Made by a program: the position numbers and the translations under genes. Shown here piece after piece: positions 42,048 through 50,744 of a stretch of DNA of 64,000 nucleotides. This DNA is from Nesterenkonia haasae (GTDB lineage Bacteria > Actinomycetota > Actinomycetes > Actinomycetales > Micrococcaceae): the NCBI RefSeq assembly GCF_010119385.1, contig NZ_VFIE01000024.1:25341-89340 (forward strand), in the 5' to 3' direction. A model generated the notes under the pieces. The model was not told the DNA's origin, did not search any database, and saw only the letters and a list, made by a program, of their open reading frames with translations. Within the stretch, counting starts at the first letter, position 1; every line of letters begins with the position of its first letter.

Positions 42048-43550
42048 TCAGCCGTTCGCCGGGAAGTTCATTGAGGCGCCAGACTCGTCATTCTGAGCCG
42101 GCCACCGTTGGGTCACGACCTTGCCTCGGGTATAGAAGCGCACCCCGTCGGGTCCGTACATGTGATGATCGCCGAACAGTGAGTCTTTCCATCCCCCGAA
42201 GGAATGCTGCGCTGCGGGAACCGGAACCGGCACGTTGACACCAATCATGCCCACCGTGACATTGCGTTGGAACGTGCGTGCGGCGTTGCCTGAGCCGGTG
42301 AAGATCGCAGTGCCGTTGCCGTAGGGGTTGGCGTTGACGACCTTGATGGCGTCTTCGAGACTGTCCACCCGCACCACTGCGAGAACTGGACCGAAGATTT
42401 CCTCTTCATATGCGGACATCGTGTCCTTGACCATATCCAGCACGGTGGGGCCTACGAAGAAACCATCCTCGTGCCCCTCGACCACTAAGTCTCGTCCGTC
42501 GACTACTACAGCGGCTCCGTCCTGCTCTGCCTCGGTGACAATCCGGCGCACCCGATCCTGGGAAGCGGGTGTGATGACAGGACCCATTTCGACGCCGTCA
42601 TCAGTCCCGTTTCCGACGGTGATTGAGCGGGCGCGGTCCCCTACTTTGGCAACGAGCTGCTCGGCGGCATCGCCCACGGCGACCGCAACGGAGATCGCCA
42701 TGCAGCGCTCTCCTGCGGAACCGAATGCGGCGGCCGAAAGGTGATCGGCAGCAAGGTCGAGGTCAGCGTCAGGCAGTACAACGGCATGGTTCTTGGCACC
42801 ACCGAGCGCTTGGACACGTTTTCCATGCTGCGTCCCGGTCTCGTAGACATGTTTGGCGATCGGCGTGGACCCGACGAACGAGATGGCGTCTACCAGCTCG
42901 TGCGTGAGCAGACCATTGACGATTTCTTTGTCGCCGTGGAGAACCTGGAATACCCCGTCAGGAAGCCCTGCGTCCTTCCACAACTTGGCCAACATCAGTG
43001 ATGCGGAGGGATCTCGCTCGGATGGCTTGAGCACAAAGGCATTGCCGGTGGCGATCGCCAATGGTGCCATCCACAGCGGCACCATGACGGGGAAGTTGAA
43101 CGGTGTTATCCCCGCCACGACCCCCAGTGGTTGGCGGAATGAGAAGACATCGATGCCCTGGGAAATCTGGTCGGTATACTCACCTTTGAGGGTCTGCGGC
43201 AGAGCGCATGCGAACTCGACAACTTCCAACCCGCGGCCCACCTCGCCGGCGGCATCGGAGAGTACTTTGCCGTGCTCAGCGGTGATGATGGCCGCCAGTT
43301 CATCCGTATGTGCATGGACAAGTTCGCGGAACTTGAAGAGGACTGCCATGCGCTTTGAGAGCGAAACCTGCTCCCAATCGTCCGCTGCCTTGCGGGCGGT
43401 TTCGAGGGTTCTCTGCAGATCGTTCTGGTCCCCCAGGTGCAATCTGCCGCTTACCTCTCCTGTGGCTGGGTTGAAGACGTCCTGACGACGATCTCCATGG
43501 CCGGCGTCTGCCCGTCCACCAATCCAGTGTGTGATGTCTGTGCTCGTCAT
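42048..43550 (-). CDS. iolA: Malonate/methylmalonate-semialdehyde dehydrogenase (IolA)
   Basis: The 500-residue CoA-acylating dehydrogenase carries the opening HWIGGRADAG, TPFNFPVMVPLWM, catalytic Cys283 in GSAGERCMAIS and GMIGVNVPVPVPAAQHSFGGWK. It turns malonate semialdehyde, the final cleavage product of the inositol pathway, into acetyl-CoA and CO2. ATGA overlap with the iolD stop couples the two genes, and GGAAGGAA precedes the ATG. It is the second MmsA-type enzyme in the window; the other (15256) belongs to the PucR island. Neither looks damaged. Confidence 0.95.
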   Translation of the reverse strand: MTSTDITHWIGGRADAGHGDRRQDVFNPATGEVSGRLHLGDQNDLQRTLETARKAADDWEQVSLSKRMAVLFKFRELVHAHTDELAAIITAEHGKVLSDAAGEVGRGLEVVEFACALPQTLKGEYTDQISQGIDVFSFRQPLGVVAGITPFNFPVMVPLWMAPLAIATGNAFVLKPSERDPSASLMLAKLWKDAGLPDGVFQVLHGDKEIVNGLLTHELVDAISFVGSTPIAKHVYETGTQHGKRVQALGGAKNHAVVLPDADLDLAADHLSAAAFGSAGERCMAISVAVAVGDAAEQLVAKVGDRARSITVGNGTDDGVEMGPVITPASQDRVRRIVTEAEQDGAAVVVDGRDLVVEGHEDGFFVGPTVLDMVKDTMSAYEEEIFGPVLAVVRVDSLEDAIKVVNANPYGNGTAIFTGSGNAARTFQRNVTVGMIGVNVPVPVPAAQHSFGGWKDSLFGDHHMYGPDGVRFYTRGKVVTQRWPAQNDESGASMNFPANG

Positions 43551-45526
43551 GGGGTTTTTCCTTCCTCCCCCAGCAGGAGGCGCTGCCGGGATTTGTGGTC
43601 TGTGTAGGTCTTGTAGGCGGCTTGAGTTGATTCCAGTTCGGAGACTTCGGCGACCGGCACATCCCACCAGGACTCGGAGTCCGGGGCGTCCAGGTAGAGG
43701 TCTGAGTTGATGTGGATCAACACAGGGCCGGAGTCCTCCGGCAACGCCTTGGCCTCTGCTACTGCCGCTGAGAGCCTGTCAATGGCACCCGCTCCCGGCT
43801 CTACCCTGAGTACTTCAACTCCCAGCGACTCAGCATTCGCAGCGATATCGACAGGCAGTGGCGCGCCTTCTTCGAAGGTGTGGGTCTGCTCTTCCAGGTA
43901 CCGGTACTTTGTTCCGAATCGTTGTGAGCCCAAAGACTCGGAGAGCGACCCGATTGAGGCGAAGCCGTGGTTCTGCAGCAACACGACGATAAGTTTGATC
44001 CGCTCAGCAACTGCGGTGACCAGTTCTGTGTGCATCATCAAATAGGAGCCATCACCGACCATGACGACGACGTCGCGCCCCTCATCGGGAGCCATCCCTG
44101 CGGATGAGGCCTCAGCGATAGTGGCGCGTTTGAGTCCTAAACCGCCCGCTATCTCATACCCCATGCAGGAGAACGCGTACTCCACGTGATAGCCATGCGA
44201 GTCTTTGACTCTCCACAGCTTGTGCAGGTCCCCGGGCAGTGAACCAGCAGCGCAGACGACCACATCCTGGTCATCCATCGCCTCATTGACTGCGCCGATG
44301 ATCTCCGTCTGGGCCGGCAGCGGCTCATTGCGCACGCTGAAGGACTCATCGACTGCCGCATTCCAGCGGGCACGCTCTGTACGCACAAGCTCCATGGCGT
44401 CATCGGGTACTCGGTAGCCGAGCGTGGATAGGCCAAGCTGCAGTTGGGAGATGGTTTTGCCGGCATCGGCGATGATCTGCACCGATGGGCCTAACTTGTA
44501 GGCATCCATAGCTGTGATGTTGACGTTGACGAACCGTACGTCAGGGTTCTGGAACGCCGTCATGGAGGCGGTGGTGAAGTCCTCGTACCGGGTTCCAAGC
44601 CCGATGATGACGTCGGCGTCCCTGGCATAGGCATTGGATGCGGTTGAGCCTGTGGACCCCACGGCTCCGAGGCACAGTCCATGGTCCCAGTTCAGGGTAC
44701 CGACCCCGGCCTGGGTATAGGCCACGGGTATTCCTGTGGTGTCGGCCAGGGAGCGGAGTTTCTCTGTCGCGAAGGCGTAGTGCACTCCTCCCCCGGCGAT
44801 GATGAGCGGTTGTTTGGCACCGCGGATGACGTCAATCGCGGAGGAGATGTCGACGTCTTCTGGGTCGGGCCGGCGGATGCGCCATTCGCGCCGGGCCAGG
44901 AATGACTCCGGGACCTCGACTCGTTCGGCTTGCACATCTTGAGGCAGGGCTATTGTCACCGCGCCTGTTTCTGCTGGATCCATCAGCACACGCATCCCGT
45001 TGAGCAGCGCGGAGAACAACTGCTCCGGTCGCTGCACCCGGTCGAAGTATCGACTGATGGGCCGGAAGATATCCGCGCAGGTGATGTCGTAGGCGTGCGG
45101 CTGTTCCAGCTGCTGCAGCACTGGGTCAGGAGCTCGGGTGGCGAACTCGTCAGAGGCAAACAATAGAGCAGGCAGCCGGTTGGTGGTGGCGAGTGCGGCC
45201 CCGGTGGCCATGTTTGTAGACCCGGGCCCTATGGACGCCGTGACACCGAAAGTCTGCCTGCGGCGGGTGTGCCGGGCGTATCCAACCGCCTGGTGCACCA
45301 GACCCTGCTCGTTCCGGCCCTGGTGATAGGGCATCAGCCCGGGAGCTTTGACCTGGGACTGTTTGAGCGCTTGGCCGACTCCGGCAAGGTTGCCGTGTCC
45401 GAAGATGCCGTGCATCCCTGGGATGGTGCGCACCTCCGTGCGCTCACCATCGATGATGTCAACAGTCCACTGGTTGGCCAGGAATTCAATTGCCGCCTGA
45501 GCGACGCTGAGGGTTCTTCGGCTCAT
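43547..45526 (-). CDS. iolD: 3D-(3,5/4)-trihydroxycyclohexane-1,2-dione hydrolase (IolD)
   Basis: The 659-residue thiamine-diphosphate enzyme opens the ring of the diketo-inositol to 5-deoxy-glucuronate. It has the ThDP glutamate in HGIFGHGNLAGVG, the middle domain VAYTQAGVGTLNWDHG and the C-terminal ThDP-binding stretch VVMVGDGSYLMMHTELVTAV with GDGS-x-N-like motif and LQNHGFASIG. The usual length is about 640. The ATG at 45526 has GGAG upstream and overlaps the aldolase stop as ATGA; a longer frame to 45664 lies inside that gene and was rejected. Confidence 0.95.
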   Translation of the reverse strand: MSRRTLSVAQAAIEFLANQWTVDIIDGERTEVRTIPGMHGIFGHGNLAGVGQALKQSQVKAPGLMPYHQGRNEQGLVHQAVGYARHTRRRQTFGVTASIGPGSTNMATGAALATTNRLPALLFASDEFATRAPDPVLQQLEQPHAYDITCADIFRPISRYFDRVQRPEQLFSALLNGMRVLMDPAETGAVTIALPQDVQAERVEVPESFLARREWRIRRPDPEDVDISSAIDVIRGAKQPLIIAGGGVHYAFATEKLRSLADTTGIPVAYTQAGVGTLNWDHGLCLGAVGSTGSTASNAYARDADVIIGLGTRYEDFTTASMTAFQNPDVRFVNVNITAMDAYKLGPSVQIIADAGKTISQLQLGLSTLGYRVPDDAMELVRTERARWNAAVDESFSVRNEPLPAQTEIIGAVNEAMDDQDVVVCAAGSLPGDLHKLWRVKDSHGYHVEYAFSCMGYEIAGGLGLKRATIAEASSAGMAPDEGRDVVVMVGDGSYLMMHTELVTAVAERIKLIVVLLQNHGFASIGSLSESLGSQRFGTKYRYLEEQTHTFEEGAPLPVDIAANAESLGVEVLRVEPGAGAIDRLSAAVAEAKALPEDSGPVLIHINSDLYLDAPDSESWWDVPVAEVSELESTQAAYKTYTDHKSRQRLLLGEEGKTP

Positions 45527-46458
45527 CGGGTCTCCTGTGTGTTGTGACGAAGTAGTGATGCGGCAGTATCGACTGCAGCGGCGACGTCGCCGTCGTCCGG
45601 GTAGAGCAGGGTCCGGCCTACCGTCAGGCCCTGCACACCTGGCAGTGCCAAGGCGCTGCGCCATGACTCCAGGACTTCGTCGGTCTTGCCATTGGGCTCA
45701 CCACCCAGCAGTACTGTGGGCAGCGTAGTGGAGGCCATCACCCGCTCCATGTCACGCACAACAGGCAGTTTCATCCAGGTGCGAGCCGAACGTGCCCCCA
45801 GCCCCTGGGAGATGGCAACGGACTGCACCACTGCCTCCGTGGTGAGAATGTTGCTGACCCGATCGCCGCGGGTCGTGGAGATGAAGGGCTCAATCATTGC
45901 GATCAGTCCTTCCTCATGCAGTGAATTCACCGCCTGAGCTGTTGCCTCAAGGATGGAGGTGGTGTGCTCGGAGTCGAACGCGATTCGAGTGAGCATCTTT
46001 CCGCCGTCTGCGCCGATTTCGGATAGGGCGGCCGCCGTGTGGCCGGTAAAACGGTCGTCTATTTCGTTGACCAAACCGGGTAGCCCGCCCCGGTTCATGG
46101 ATCCGAATACCAGCTTCCCCTCCAGCGCTCCCAACACCAGCAGATCATCGAGAACATCGGGTGAGGCGAGCACTCCGTCGACTTTGGGATTGGCCAACGC
46201 GATTCTGAGACGGTCCAGAAGGGATCGCCTATCAGCCATCGCCTGCGTATCCCCTTTTACCGCGAGCGCCCCGCGCGCCGGGTGATCAGCCGCGATGATG
46301 AAATTCTGCTGGCCGTATACGGGGCCCGGATGTGGCTTCCGGCTGCGTGCGGCGCGGAGCACCGCGTCGGGATCCTCAAGACGCATACGCGTCAGAGCCT
46401 CGTAACGTTCCGGGCGGTCATCTCCAGGTTCACTGAAGGTCATCTCGTCGAATGGCAT
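45523..46458 (-). CDS. Cgl0159-family (beta/alpha)8 aldolase, probable 2-deoxy-5-keto-gluconate-6-phosphate aldolase
   Basis: The 311-residue protein belongs to the Cgl0159 group found in actinobacterial inositol clusters in place of the class II aldolase IolJ. Characteristic strands include FIIAADHPARGALAVKG, GVLASPDVLDDLLVLGALEGKLV and TVLLGGEPNGKTDEV. It probably splits 2-deoxy-5-keto-gluconate-6-phosphate into dihydroxyacetone phosphate and malonate semialdehyde, which IolA then uses. The start follows GGGGAAGAA and lies 11 bases after the iolC stop. The catalytic lysine (Schiff-base class I) is plausible at WMKLPVV but not proven from sequence. Confidence 0.85.
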   Translation of the reverse strand: MPFDEMTFSEPGDDRPERYEALTRMRLEDPDAVLRAARSRKPHPGPVYGQQNFIIAADHPARGALAVKGDTQAMADRRSLLDRLRIALANPKVDGVLASPDVLDDLLVLGALEGKLVFGSMNRGGLPGLVNEIDDRFTGHTAAALSEIGADGGKMLTRIAFDSEHTTSILEATAQAVNSLHEEGLIAMIEPFISTTRGDRVSNILTTEAVVQSVAISQGLGARSARTWMKLPVVRDMERVMASTTLPTVLLGGEPNGKTDEVLESWRSALALPGVQGLTVGRTLLYPDDGDVAAAVDTAASLLRHNTQETR

Positions 46459-46469
46459 TGCTTCTTCCC

Positions 46470-47477
46470 CTATCCCCGATCGGCACTGGTGGGTGCCTGG
46501 GCGTGCGGGGGTAGGTCCCGACCGCGGTCTTGGAGCATTTCGATCAACTCAGCTGAGGTGGGCATGGCTTCCGAACAGGCGATTTGGGCGGCAACGTGAG
46601 CTCCAGCAGCATTGGCGAAGTCCAGTACGTTCTTCAAGGGCCAGCCGGCCAAGAGCCCGTGACACAGCGCGCCGCCGAAGGAGTCGCCGGCGCCCAGACC
46701 GTTGACTGTGTCCACTGGGATGGGCTCGGAAATGACTCGCTCAGTAGATGTTGCCGCCATCACTCCGGCCGATCCCAATTTCACCACGGCTAGCTGCACA
46801 CCTGCCGCGAGGAGCCGGTCGGCCTGCTCATCAGGTGTCCCTTCGCCTACGGCGACGGAGCACTCTTCCGAGTTGCCCACGGCCACGGTGACGTACGGCA
46901 GGATGCGGCGGACCTGTTCCCGGGCCTGTTCCTTGGAAGCCCAGAACATGGGACGGTAGTCGAGGTCGAGAATGGTGTGTTGACCGCGAGCCAGGCGTTC
47001 GCGGGGACGGGCCTGATGCATGGCCACCTGCGCTTCCCGGGACGCCGGACGCACCATACCGGTGACAGTTGACCAGAACACCGAAGCCTCACGCACTGCG
47101 TCATAGTCCACTTCGGCCGCATTGATCTCCCAATCCGGCGCACTCGGGCTGCGCCCGTAGAAGTAAAGCGGAAAGTCCTCCGGCGGCTGAATGGCACAAA
47201 ACGTGACTGGGGTCTGCAATTCCGGCACAGCGGACACCCACTGTGCGTCCACCCCGTAACGGTGTAGTTCAGTGCGGAGGAAGTCTCCGAAAGGATCATC
47301 ACCGGTGCGCGTAATCACGCCGACTTTCCGTCCATGGCGGGCTGCGGCGACTGCCACATTGGACGGGGATCCACCCAGGTACTTGCCGAAGCTCTCCACA
47401 GCGGCAAGGCCTACCCCAATGTCGTTGGGGTAGATGTCCACGCTGATACGGCCGGTGGTGATGACGTCGTATGTCAC
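46470..47477 (-). CDS. iolC: 5-dehydro-2-deoxygluconokinase (IolC)
   Basis: The 335-residue PfkB-family kinase phosphorylates 2-deoxy-5-keto-gluconate at C6. Visible features are the opening TTGRISVDIYPNDIGVGL, substrate-binding GGSPSNVAVAAARHGRKVG and the ATP/anion-hole signature DTVNGLGAGDSFGGAL with the catalytic Asp. A GTG start at 47477 follows AAGGAGA with three bases between, and only nine bases separate it from the upstream TIM-barrel gene. It is the second gene of the operon. Confidence 0.94.
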   Translation of the reverse strand: MTYDVITTGRISVDIYPNDIGVGLAAVESFGKYLGGSPSNVAVAAARHGRKVGVITRTGDDPFGDFLRTELHRYGVDAQWVSAVPELQTPVTFCAIQPPEDFPLYFYGRSPSAPDWEINAAEVDYDAVREASVFWSTVTGMVRPASREAQVAMHQARPRERLARGQHTILDLDYRPMFWASKEQAREQVRRILPYVTVAVGNSEECSVAVGEGTPDEQADRLLAAGVQLAVVKLGSAGVMAATSTERVISEPIPVDTVNGLGAGDSFGGALCHGLLAGWPLKNVLDFANAAGAHVAAQIACSEAMPTSAELIEMLQDRGRDLPPHAQAPTSADRG

Positions 47478-47486
47478 GGTCTCTCC

Positions 47487-48446
47487 TTAGCGGATTCGGG
47501 TGCGCGAGCCACATCCGCAGAGATAGCGGCGCGTCCGGGTCGCGATGGGCAGGGGGATGTCGAAGGAAGAAACCGGGTACATATCCTGTTCAACGATGCA
47601 GAAGAAGCTCCGGTTGAGTTTCTCCAGTTCATCGATGATCTCGGCGAGATCGGGAAGCCCTGCTGGTGGTTCGACCATGACACCAGCCCTATTTGCTGCC
47701 GCCCAGGTCAGGTTTTCACGCCGCACCACTTCGATAACGGCGGGATCGATCTGCTTCAGGTGAAGATACTCCACCCGCTCCGGATACTTCCGTATGATCT
47801 CCGCTGACGATGCGCCCCCGTACTCCGCGTGACCTGTATCGAGGCAAAGTGTGACTAAGTCGGGGTCTGTCCCCTCCAGGAAACGAGTAATCTGCTCATG
47901 GCTGCAGACATGGGAGTCAGCATGAGAGTGGAATTGCTGCCTCAGACCGTACTTTTCCTGCAAAACGCGGCCCAGCTCATTGTGTCCAGCGAAGAGGGTC
48001 TCCCATTGGGTCGGGGTGAGGTGCTCGTTTTCCACTGCCTCCCCGGTGACATCGTCTCGCCACATGGCCGGGATGACCACAATGTGGTCACCTCCTACGG
48101 CGGCCGTAAGCTCGGCGACCTCGTGAACTTGCCGCCAGACGGCTTCCCGCTCCTCTGGATCGGTGCGGTGGAATCCGGTGAAGACAGTCCCGGCGCTCAC
48201 CTCGAGGCCGCGGGACCCCAGTTCTTCGTTGAGTCTAGATGGGTCGGTGGGGAGGTAGCCGAAAGGACCCAGCTCCACATAGTGATAACCGGCTTCCACG
48301 ACCTCGTCGAGGAATCGGTGCCACGGTGTTTGCTTCGGATCCTCAGGAAACCACACTCCCCAAGAGTCTGGGGCTGTGCCGACTAAGAGAGGTGATGGTG
48401 TTCCATCTTGGCCCTTTGAGGGTGTGTGGGTGGGCTCGGCTGTCAT
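47487..48446 (-). CDS. iolE: TIM-barrel protein of the IolE/IolH group, probable keto-inositol dehydratase
   Basis: The 319-residue protein belongs to the xylose-isomerase-like TIM-barrel superfamily (AP_endonuc_2). Family marks are TAPDSWGVWFPEDPKQTPWHR, YVELGPFGYLP, LCLDTGHAEYGG with the metal-binding His, and EYLHLKQIDPAV. The closest types are IolE (2-keto-myo-inositol dehydratase) and IolH. No other IolE candidate exists in the cluster, so it probably carries out the dehydration before IolD; a reading as IolH cannot be excluded. ATG at 48446 has GAGGAGG six bases upstream; it is the first gene of the leftward operon. Confidence 0.85.
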   Translation of the reverse strand: MTAEPTHTPSKGQDGTPSPLLVGTAPDSWGVWFPEDPKQTPWHRFLDEVVEAGYHYVELGPFGYLPTDPSRLNEELGSRGLEVSAGTVFTGFHRTDPEEREAVWRQVHEVAELTAAVGGDHIVVIPAMWRDDVTGEAVENEHLTPTQWETLFAGHNELGRVLQEKYGLRQQFHSHADSHVCSHEQITRFLEGTDPDLVTLCLDTGHAEYGGASSAEIIRKYPERVEYLHLKQIDPAVIEVVRRENLTWAAANRAGVMVEPPAGLPDLAEIIDELEKLNRSFFCIVEQDMYPVSSFDIPLPIATRTRRYLCGCGSRTRIR

Positions 48447-48547
48447 GGGAATCCTCCTCGGAACAGTCCGCACCTGCAGACCCAATGTGAGAGCGGCGGA
48501 GCGTCATTAATGTGTCGGATACCACTCTCCACCTTTGGATGTCCGGT

Positions 48548-48557
48548 TGTCAAGACA
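48548..48557 (-). promoter_or_regulatory. IolR box in front of the inositol catabolic operon
   Basis: TGTCTTGACA on the minus strand fits the IolR consensus KGWCHTRACA at all positions and is identical to the box at 39764-39773. It lies 102 bases upstream of the first operon gene and contains TTGACA, which may be the -35 element. No good -10 follows at 16-18 bases, so the start point is uncertain. Confidence 0.75.
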
Positions 48558-48623
48558 ATTGCGGCCTGGGGTGTTGTGAACACTAGAGGGCGACGATAAT
48601 CAGGACATGACACAACAGCTGGC

Positions 48624-49253
48624 GTGGGTCCCGCATGCCGCGCGGGGGGAATGGCTTCGACCTCCGCCACCTGGGCTGACGCGGCCGCATCATTCGGCAC
48701 CACGATGCACCGCACAGCTCAGTACCCCAGACTCGTCCGGAGCGACTACGCAGAATGCGACAGTGTTGTGGCCCCAGATGGTTGGCGGTATTCAGGACCG
48801 CGCGAAGGCTGTCTTGACGCGGCAACGCTCACCACGGTGGCTGCCGTTCTGGCCAGGCACACCACGACGGCGCATGCCGGAGTTGCCGCCATCTGGGAGG
48901 GCTGGGCCGGTCTCCCCCTCTCTGCGGAGACCGCCGCCGGACCACGGCTCGAACTCCGCGGTGATGCGCCGCGCAGCTACATCCTCTTTGACGCCGGGGC
49001 CAAGGACTTCGCCGATGAGCGCTGGCCTGAGCGTGCGCCTTGGGTAGACGACTCCCTGTGGGCGCAGTCTCCCAGCATCATCTGGCCAGATGACCACGCG
49101 TGGGTGCTCGCCACCGAGTTGGATTTCGATTCCACCCTCATTGCTGGGAGCACCGCGCTCGTCCAGGATCTGGTGCGCACACCAGGTCTAGAGGTGCATG
49201 CGCTGCCCCCTGATGCTGATCTGTCCTGGGACGGTGACACCGTCAACCGCTAG
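48624..49253 (+). CDS. Conserved hypothetical protein, N-terminally short
   Basis: The 209-residue protein matches a conserved actinobacterial family known by its middle (TWADAAASFGTTMHRTAQYP) and its C-terminal motif SIIWPDDHAWVLATELDFDSTLIAG. Function unknown. Homologues as I remember them have about 60 more N-terminal residues (a WGTV and FEAYARV-type region), which are missing here. A GTG at 48624 or ATG at 48651 (preceded by GGGGGA with no spacing) could be the start. It is divergent from the inositol operon and 32 bases before the DoxX gene, so the two may be co-transcribed. Confidence 0.7.
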   Translation: MGPACRAGGMASTSATWADAAASFGTTMHRTAQYPRLVRSDYAECDSVVAPDGWRYSGPREGCLDAATLTTVAAVLARHTTTAHAGVAAIWEGWAGLPLSAETAAGPRLELRGDAPRSYILFDAGAKDFADERWPERAPWVDDSLWAQSPSIIWPDDHAWVLATELDFDSTLIAGSTALVQDLVRTPGLEVHALPPDADLSWDGDTVNR

Positions 49254-49285
49254 ACTCCGGTGACCCCCAACGAGAGGCAGCGCGA

Positions 49286-49648
49286 ATGAAACGAGCCGAA
49301 GCAGCCATGACGAGCATGCTCACTGTGGCCGGAATCGGGCACTTCGCGCGTCCAGAGGTCTTCGATTCCATCGTTCCACCCCAGCTGGGTAATCGGCGGT
49401 TCTGGACCTATGCCAGTGGTGCCGCGGAACTCAGCTGCGCCGCACTGCTGGCGGTACCTGCAACCCGAAGGGCCGGAGGGCTCTGCACTGCAGCGCTCAT
49501 GGTGGCGGTCTACCCGGCGAACATCTACAGCGTGCGGAAGTTCTGGAACAACCCCACTGCTCGGACGGTCGCCCTCGTCCGCCTTCCGCTGCAGATCCCC
49601 CTCATCCGCACCTCGTTGAAGATCGCCAAGAGTCATCAAGGAACGTGA
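49286..49648 (+). CDS. DoxX-family membrane protein
   Basis: The 120-residue protein has four hydrophobic segments and the DoxX pattern GIGHFARPEVFDSIVPPQL near the N terminus, as well as LCTAALMVAVYPANIYS. DoxX proteins form membrane complexes that limit thiol or oxidative stress in some actinobacteria. The start is an ATG at 49286 with GAGAGG-like bases upstream; M8 is a possible internal start. Its last codons overlap the convergent aldo/keto reductase by 13 bases. Confidence 0.82.
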   Translation: MKRAEAAMTSMLTVAGIGHFARPEVFDSIVPPQLGNRRFWTYASGAAELSCAALLAVPATRRAGGLCTAALMVAVYPANIYSVRKFWNNPTARTVALVRLPLQIPLIRTSLKIAKSHQGT

Positions 49649-50571
49649 TGACCGGCAGCCTGGAACAGGCCGTACCACTCTTGGCGGGTCAGTGGCAGGT
49701 CTGAACCGGCTGCTGCGTCAGTTACCCGACGCGGCGTCGTCGTACCCAACACCACCTGCATCCCAGCTGGGTGACGAGTGATCCACGCGGTGGCCACAGC
49801 TAAGGCAGTCACCTCATAGCGGGCAGCCAACCGGTGCAGTTCGGCATGGAGTTCCGGATACGCCGCCTCATCGAAGAGGACCCCCGGAGCCACTCCCTTC
49901 TGGAACGGTGACCACGCCTGCAACGTGATGCCGTTGATCCGACAGTAATCCACTATTCCGCCACCATCGAGGGTGACCGAATCGGGTTGGCCGACCATGT
50001 TCGACGCGATGCCCTGGGCGATGATCGCCGAATGCGTCAGCGACAGCTGGACCTGGTTGACCACAATCGGCTGCCGCACTGCGGTCTTCATCAGGTCGAT
50101 CTGCCGCGGAGTGTGATTCGACACTCCGAAGGCCCGCACTTTGCCACTGCTCTCCAACTCATCGAAGGCACGCGCAACCTCATCCGGCTCCACCAACGCA
50201 TCCGGCCGGTGAATGAGCAGCACGTCAATGTAGTCCGTGGCGAGCGCCCGCAGGGAATGTTCCACCGAGGAGATGATGTGCTCATAGGAGGAGTCAAAGT
50301 ACGGACCACCCGTCATGATTCCCGTCTTGGTCTGCAGGATCACCTCCTCCCGCTCAGCGGTAGTCAGCTCCAGCGCCTCGCTGAACCGGCGTTCACAGAG
50401 ATGCCGTTCACCACCATAGATATCGGCGTGGTCGAAAAAGTTGATACCCACGGTGCGTGCAGCCTGATAGAGATGGCGTATTTCCTGAGAGGACTTGTCG
50501 TGAATCCGCATCATGCCCGCAATGATGTTGGGTGACGGGATCCCGGCCGGACCGAGGAGAACGTGACGCAT
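49636..50571 (-). CDS. Aldo/keto reductase, YdhF-like
   Basis: The 311-residue NADPH-dependent reductase has the family's catalytic tetrad region: Asp in FFDHADIYGG, Lys in ILQTKTGIM, and the downstream His-equivalent site in DVLLIHRPD. The opening LGPAGIPSPNIIAGMMRI and AFGVSNHTPRQIDLM are typical of the YdhF subgroup, which reduces aldehydes and ketones. GGAG before the ATG at 50571 sets the start; a longer frame to 50616 has none. It is divergent from the succinate-semialdehyde dehydrogenase and may share its control. Confidence 0.9.
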   Translation of the reverse strand: MRHVLLGPAGIPSPNIIAGMMRIHDKSSQEIRHLYQAARTVGINFFDHADIYGGERHLCERRFSEALELTTAEREEVILQTKTGIMTGGPYFDSSYEHIISSVEHSLRALATDYIDVLLIHRPDALVEPDEVARAFDELESSGKVRAFGVSNHTPRQIDLMKTAVRQPIVVNQVQLSLTHSAIIAQGIASNMVGQPDSVTLDGGGIVDYCRINGITLQAWSPFQKGVAPGVLFDEAAYPELHAELHRLAARYEVTALAVATAWITRHPAGMQVVLGTTTPRRVTDAAAGSDLPLTRQEWYGLFQAAGHHVP

Positions 50572-50744
50572 GGGACTCCATTCGTGACAGTGCAGCAGGA
50601 CAGTTCCGTGCTGCACATCACAGTACCGCTGAAACGGATTTGGGACCGGCTGCGCGCGGCGTCAGGCTCTTGACCTGGGTAAACGGCTCTCAGCTCTCAC
50701 CGAAATCCCTCGACTCGGGGGCCAATCAGGTCTTGAATGAAGGT

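Noticed and set aside
45527..45664. N-terminal extension of IolD
   Set aside because: Overlaps the upstream aldolase gene and is Arg-rich shadow sequence; the ATGA overlap at 45526 is a better start.
50532..50744. N-terminal extension of SSADH
   Set aside because: Overlaps the divergent aldo/keto reductase start; the SSADH family begins at the ATG at 50745.
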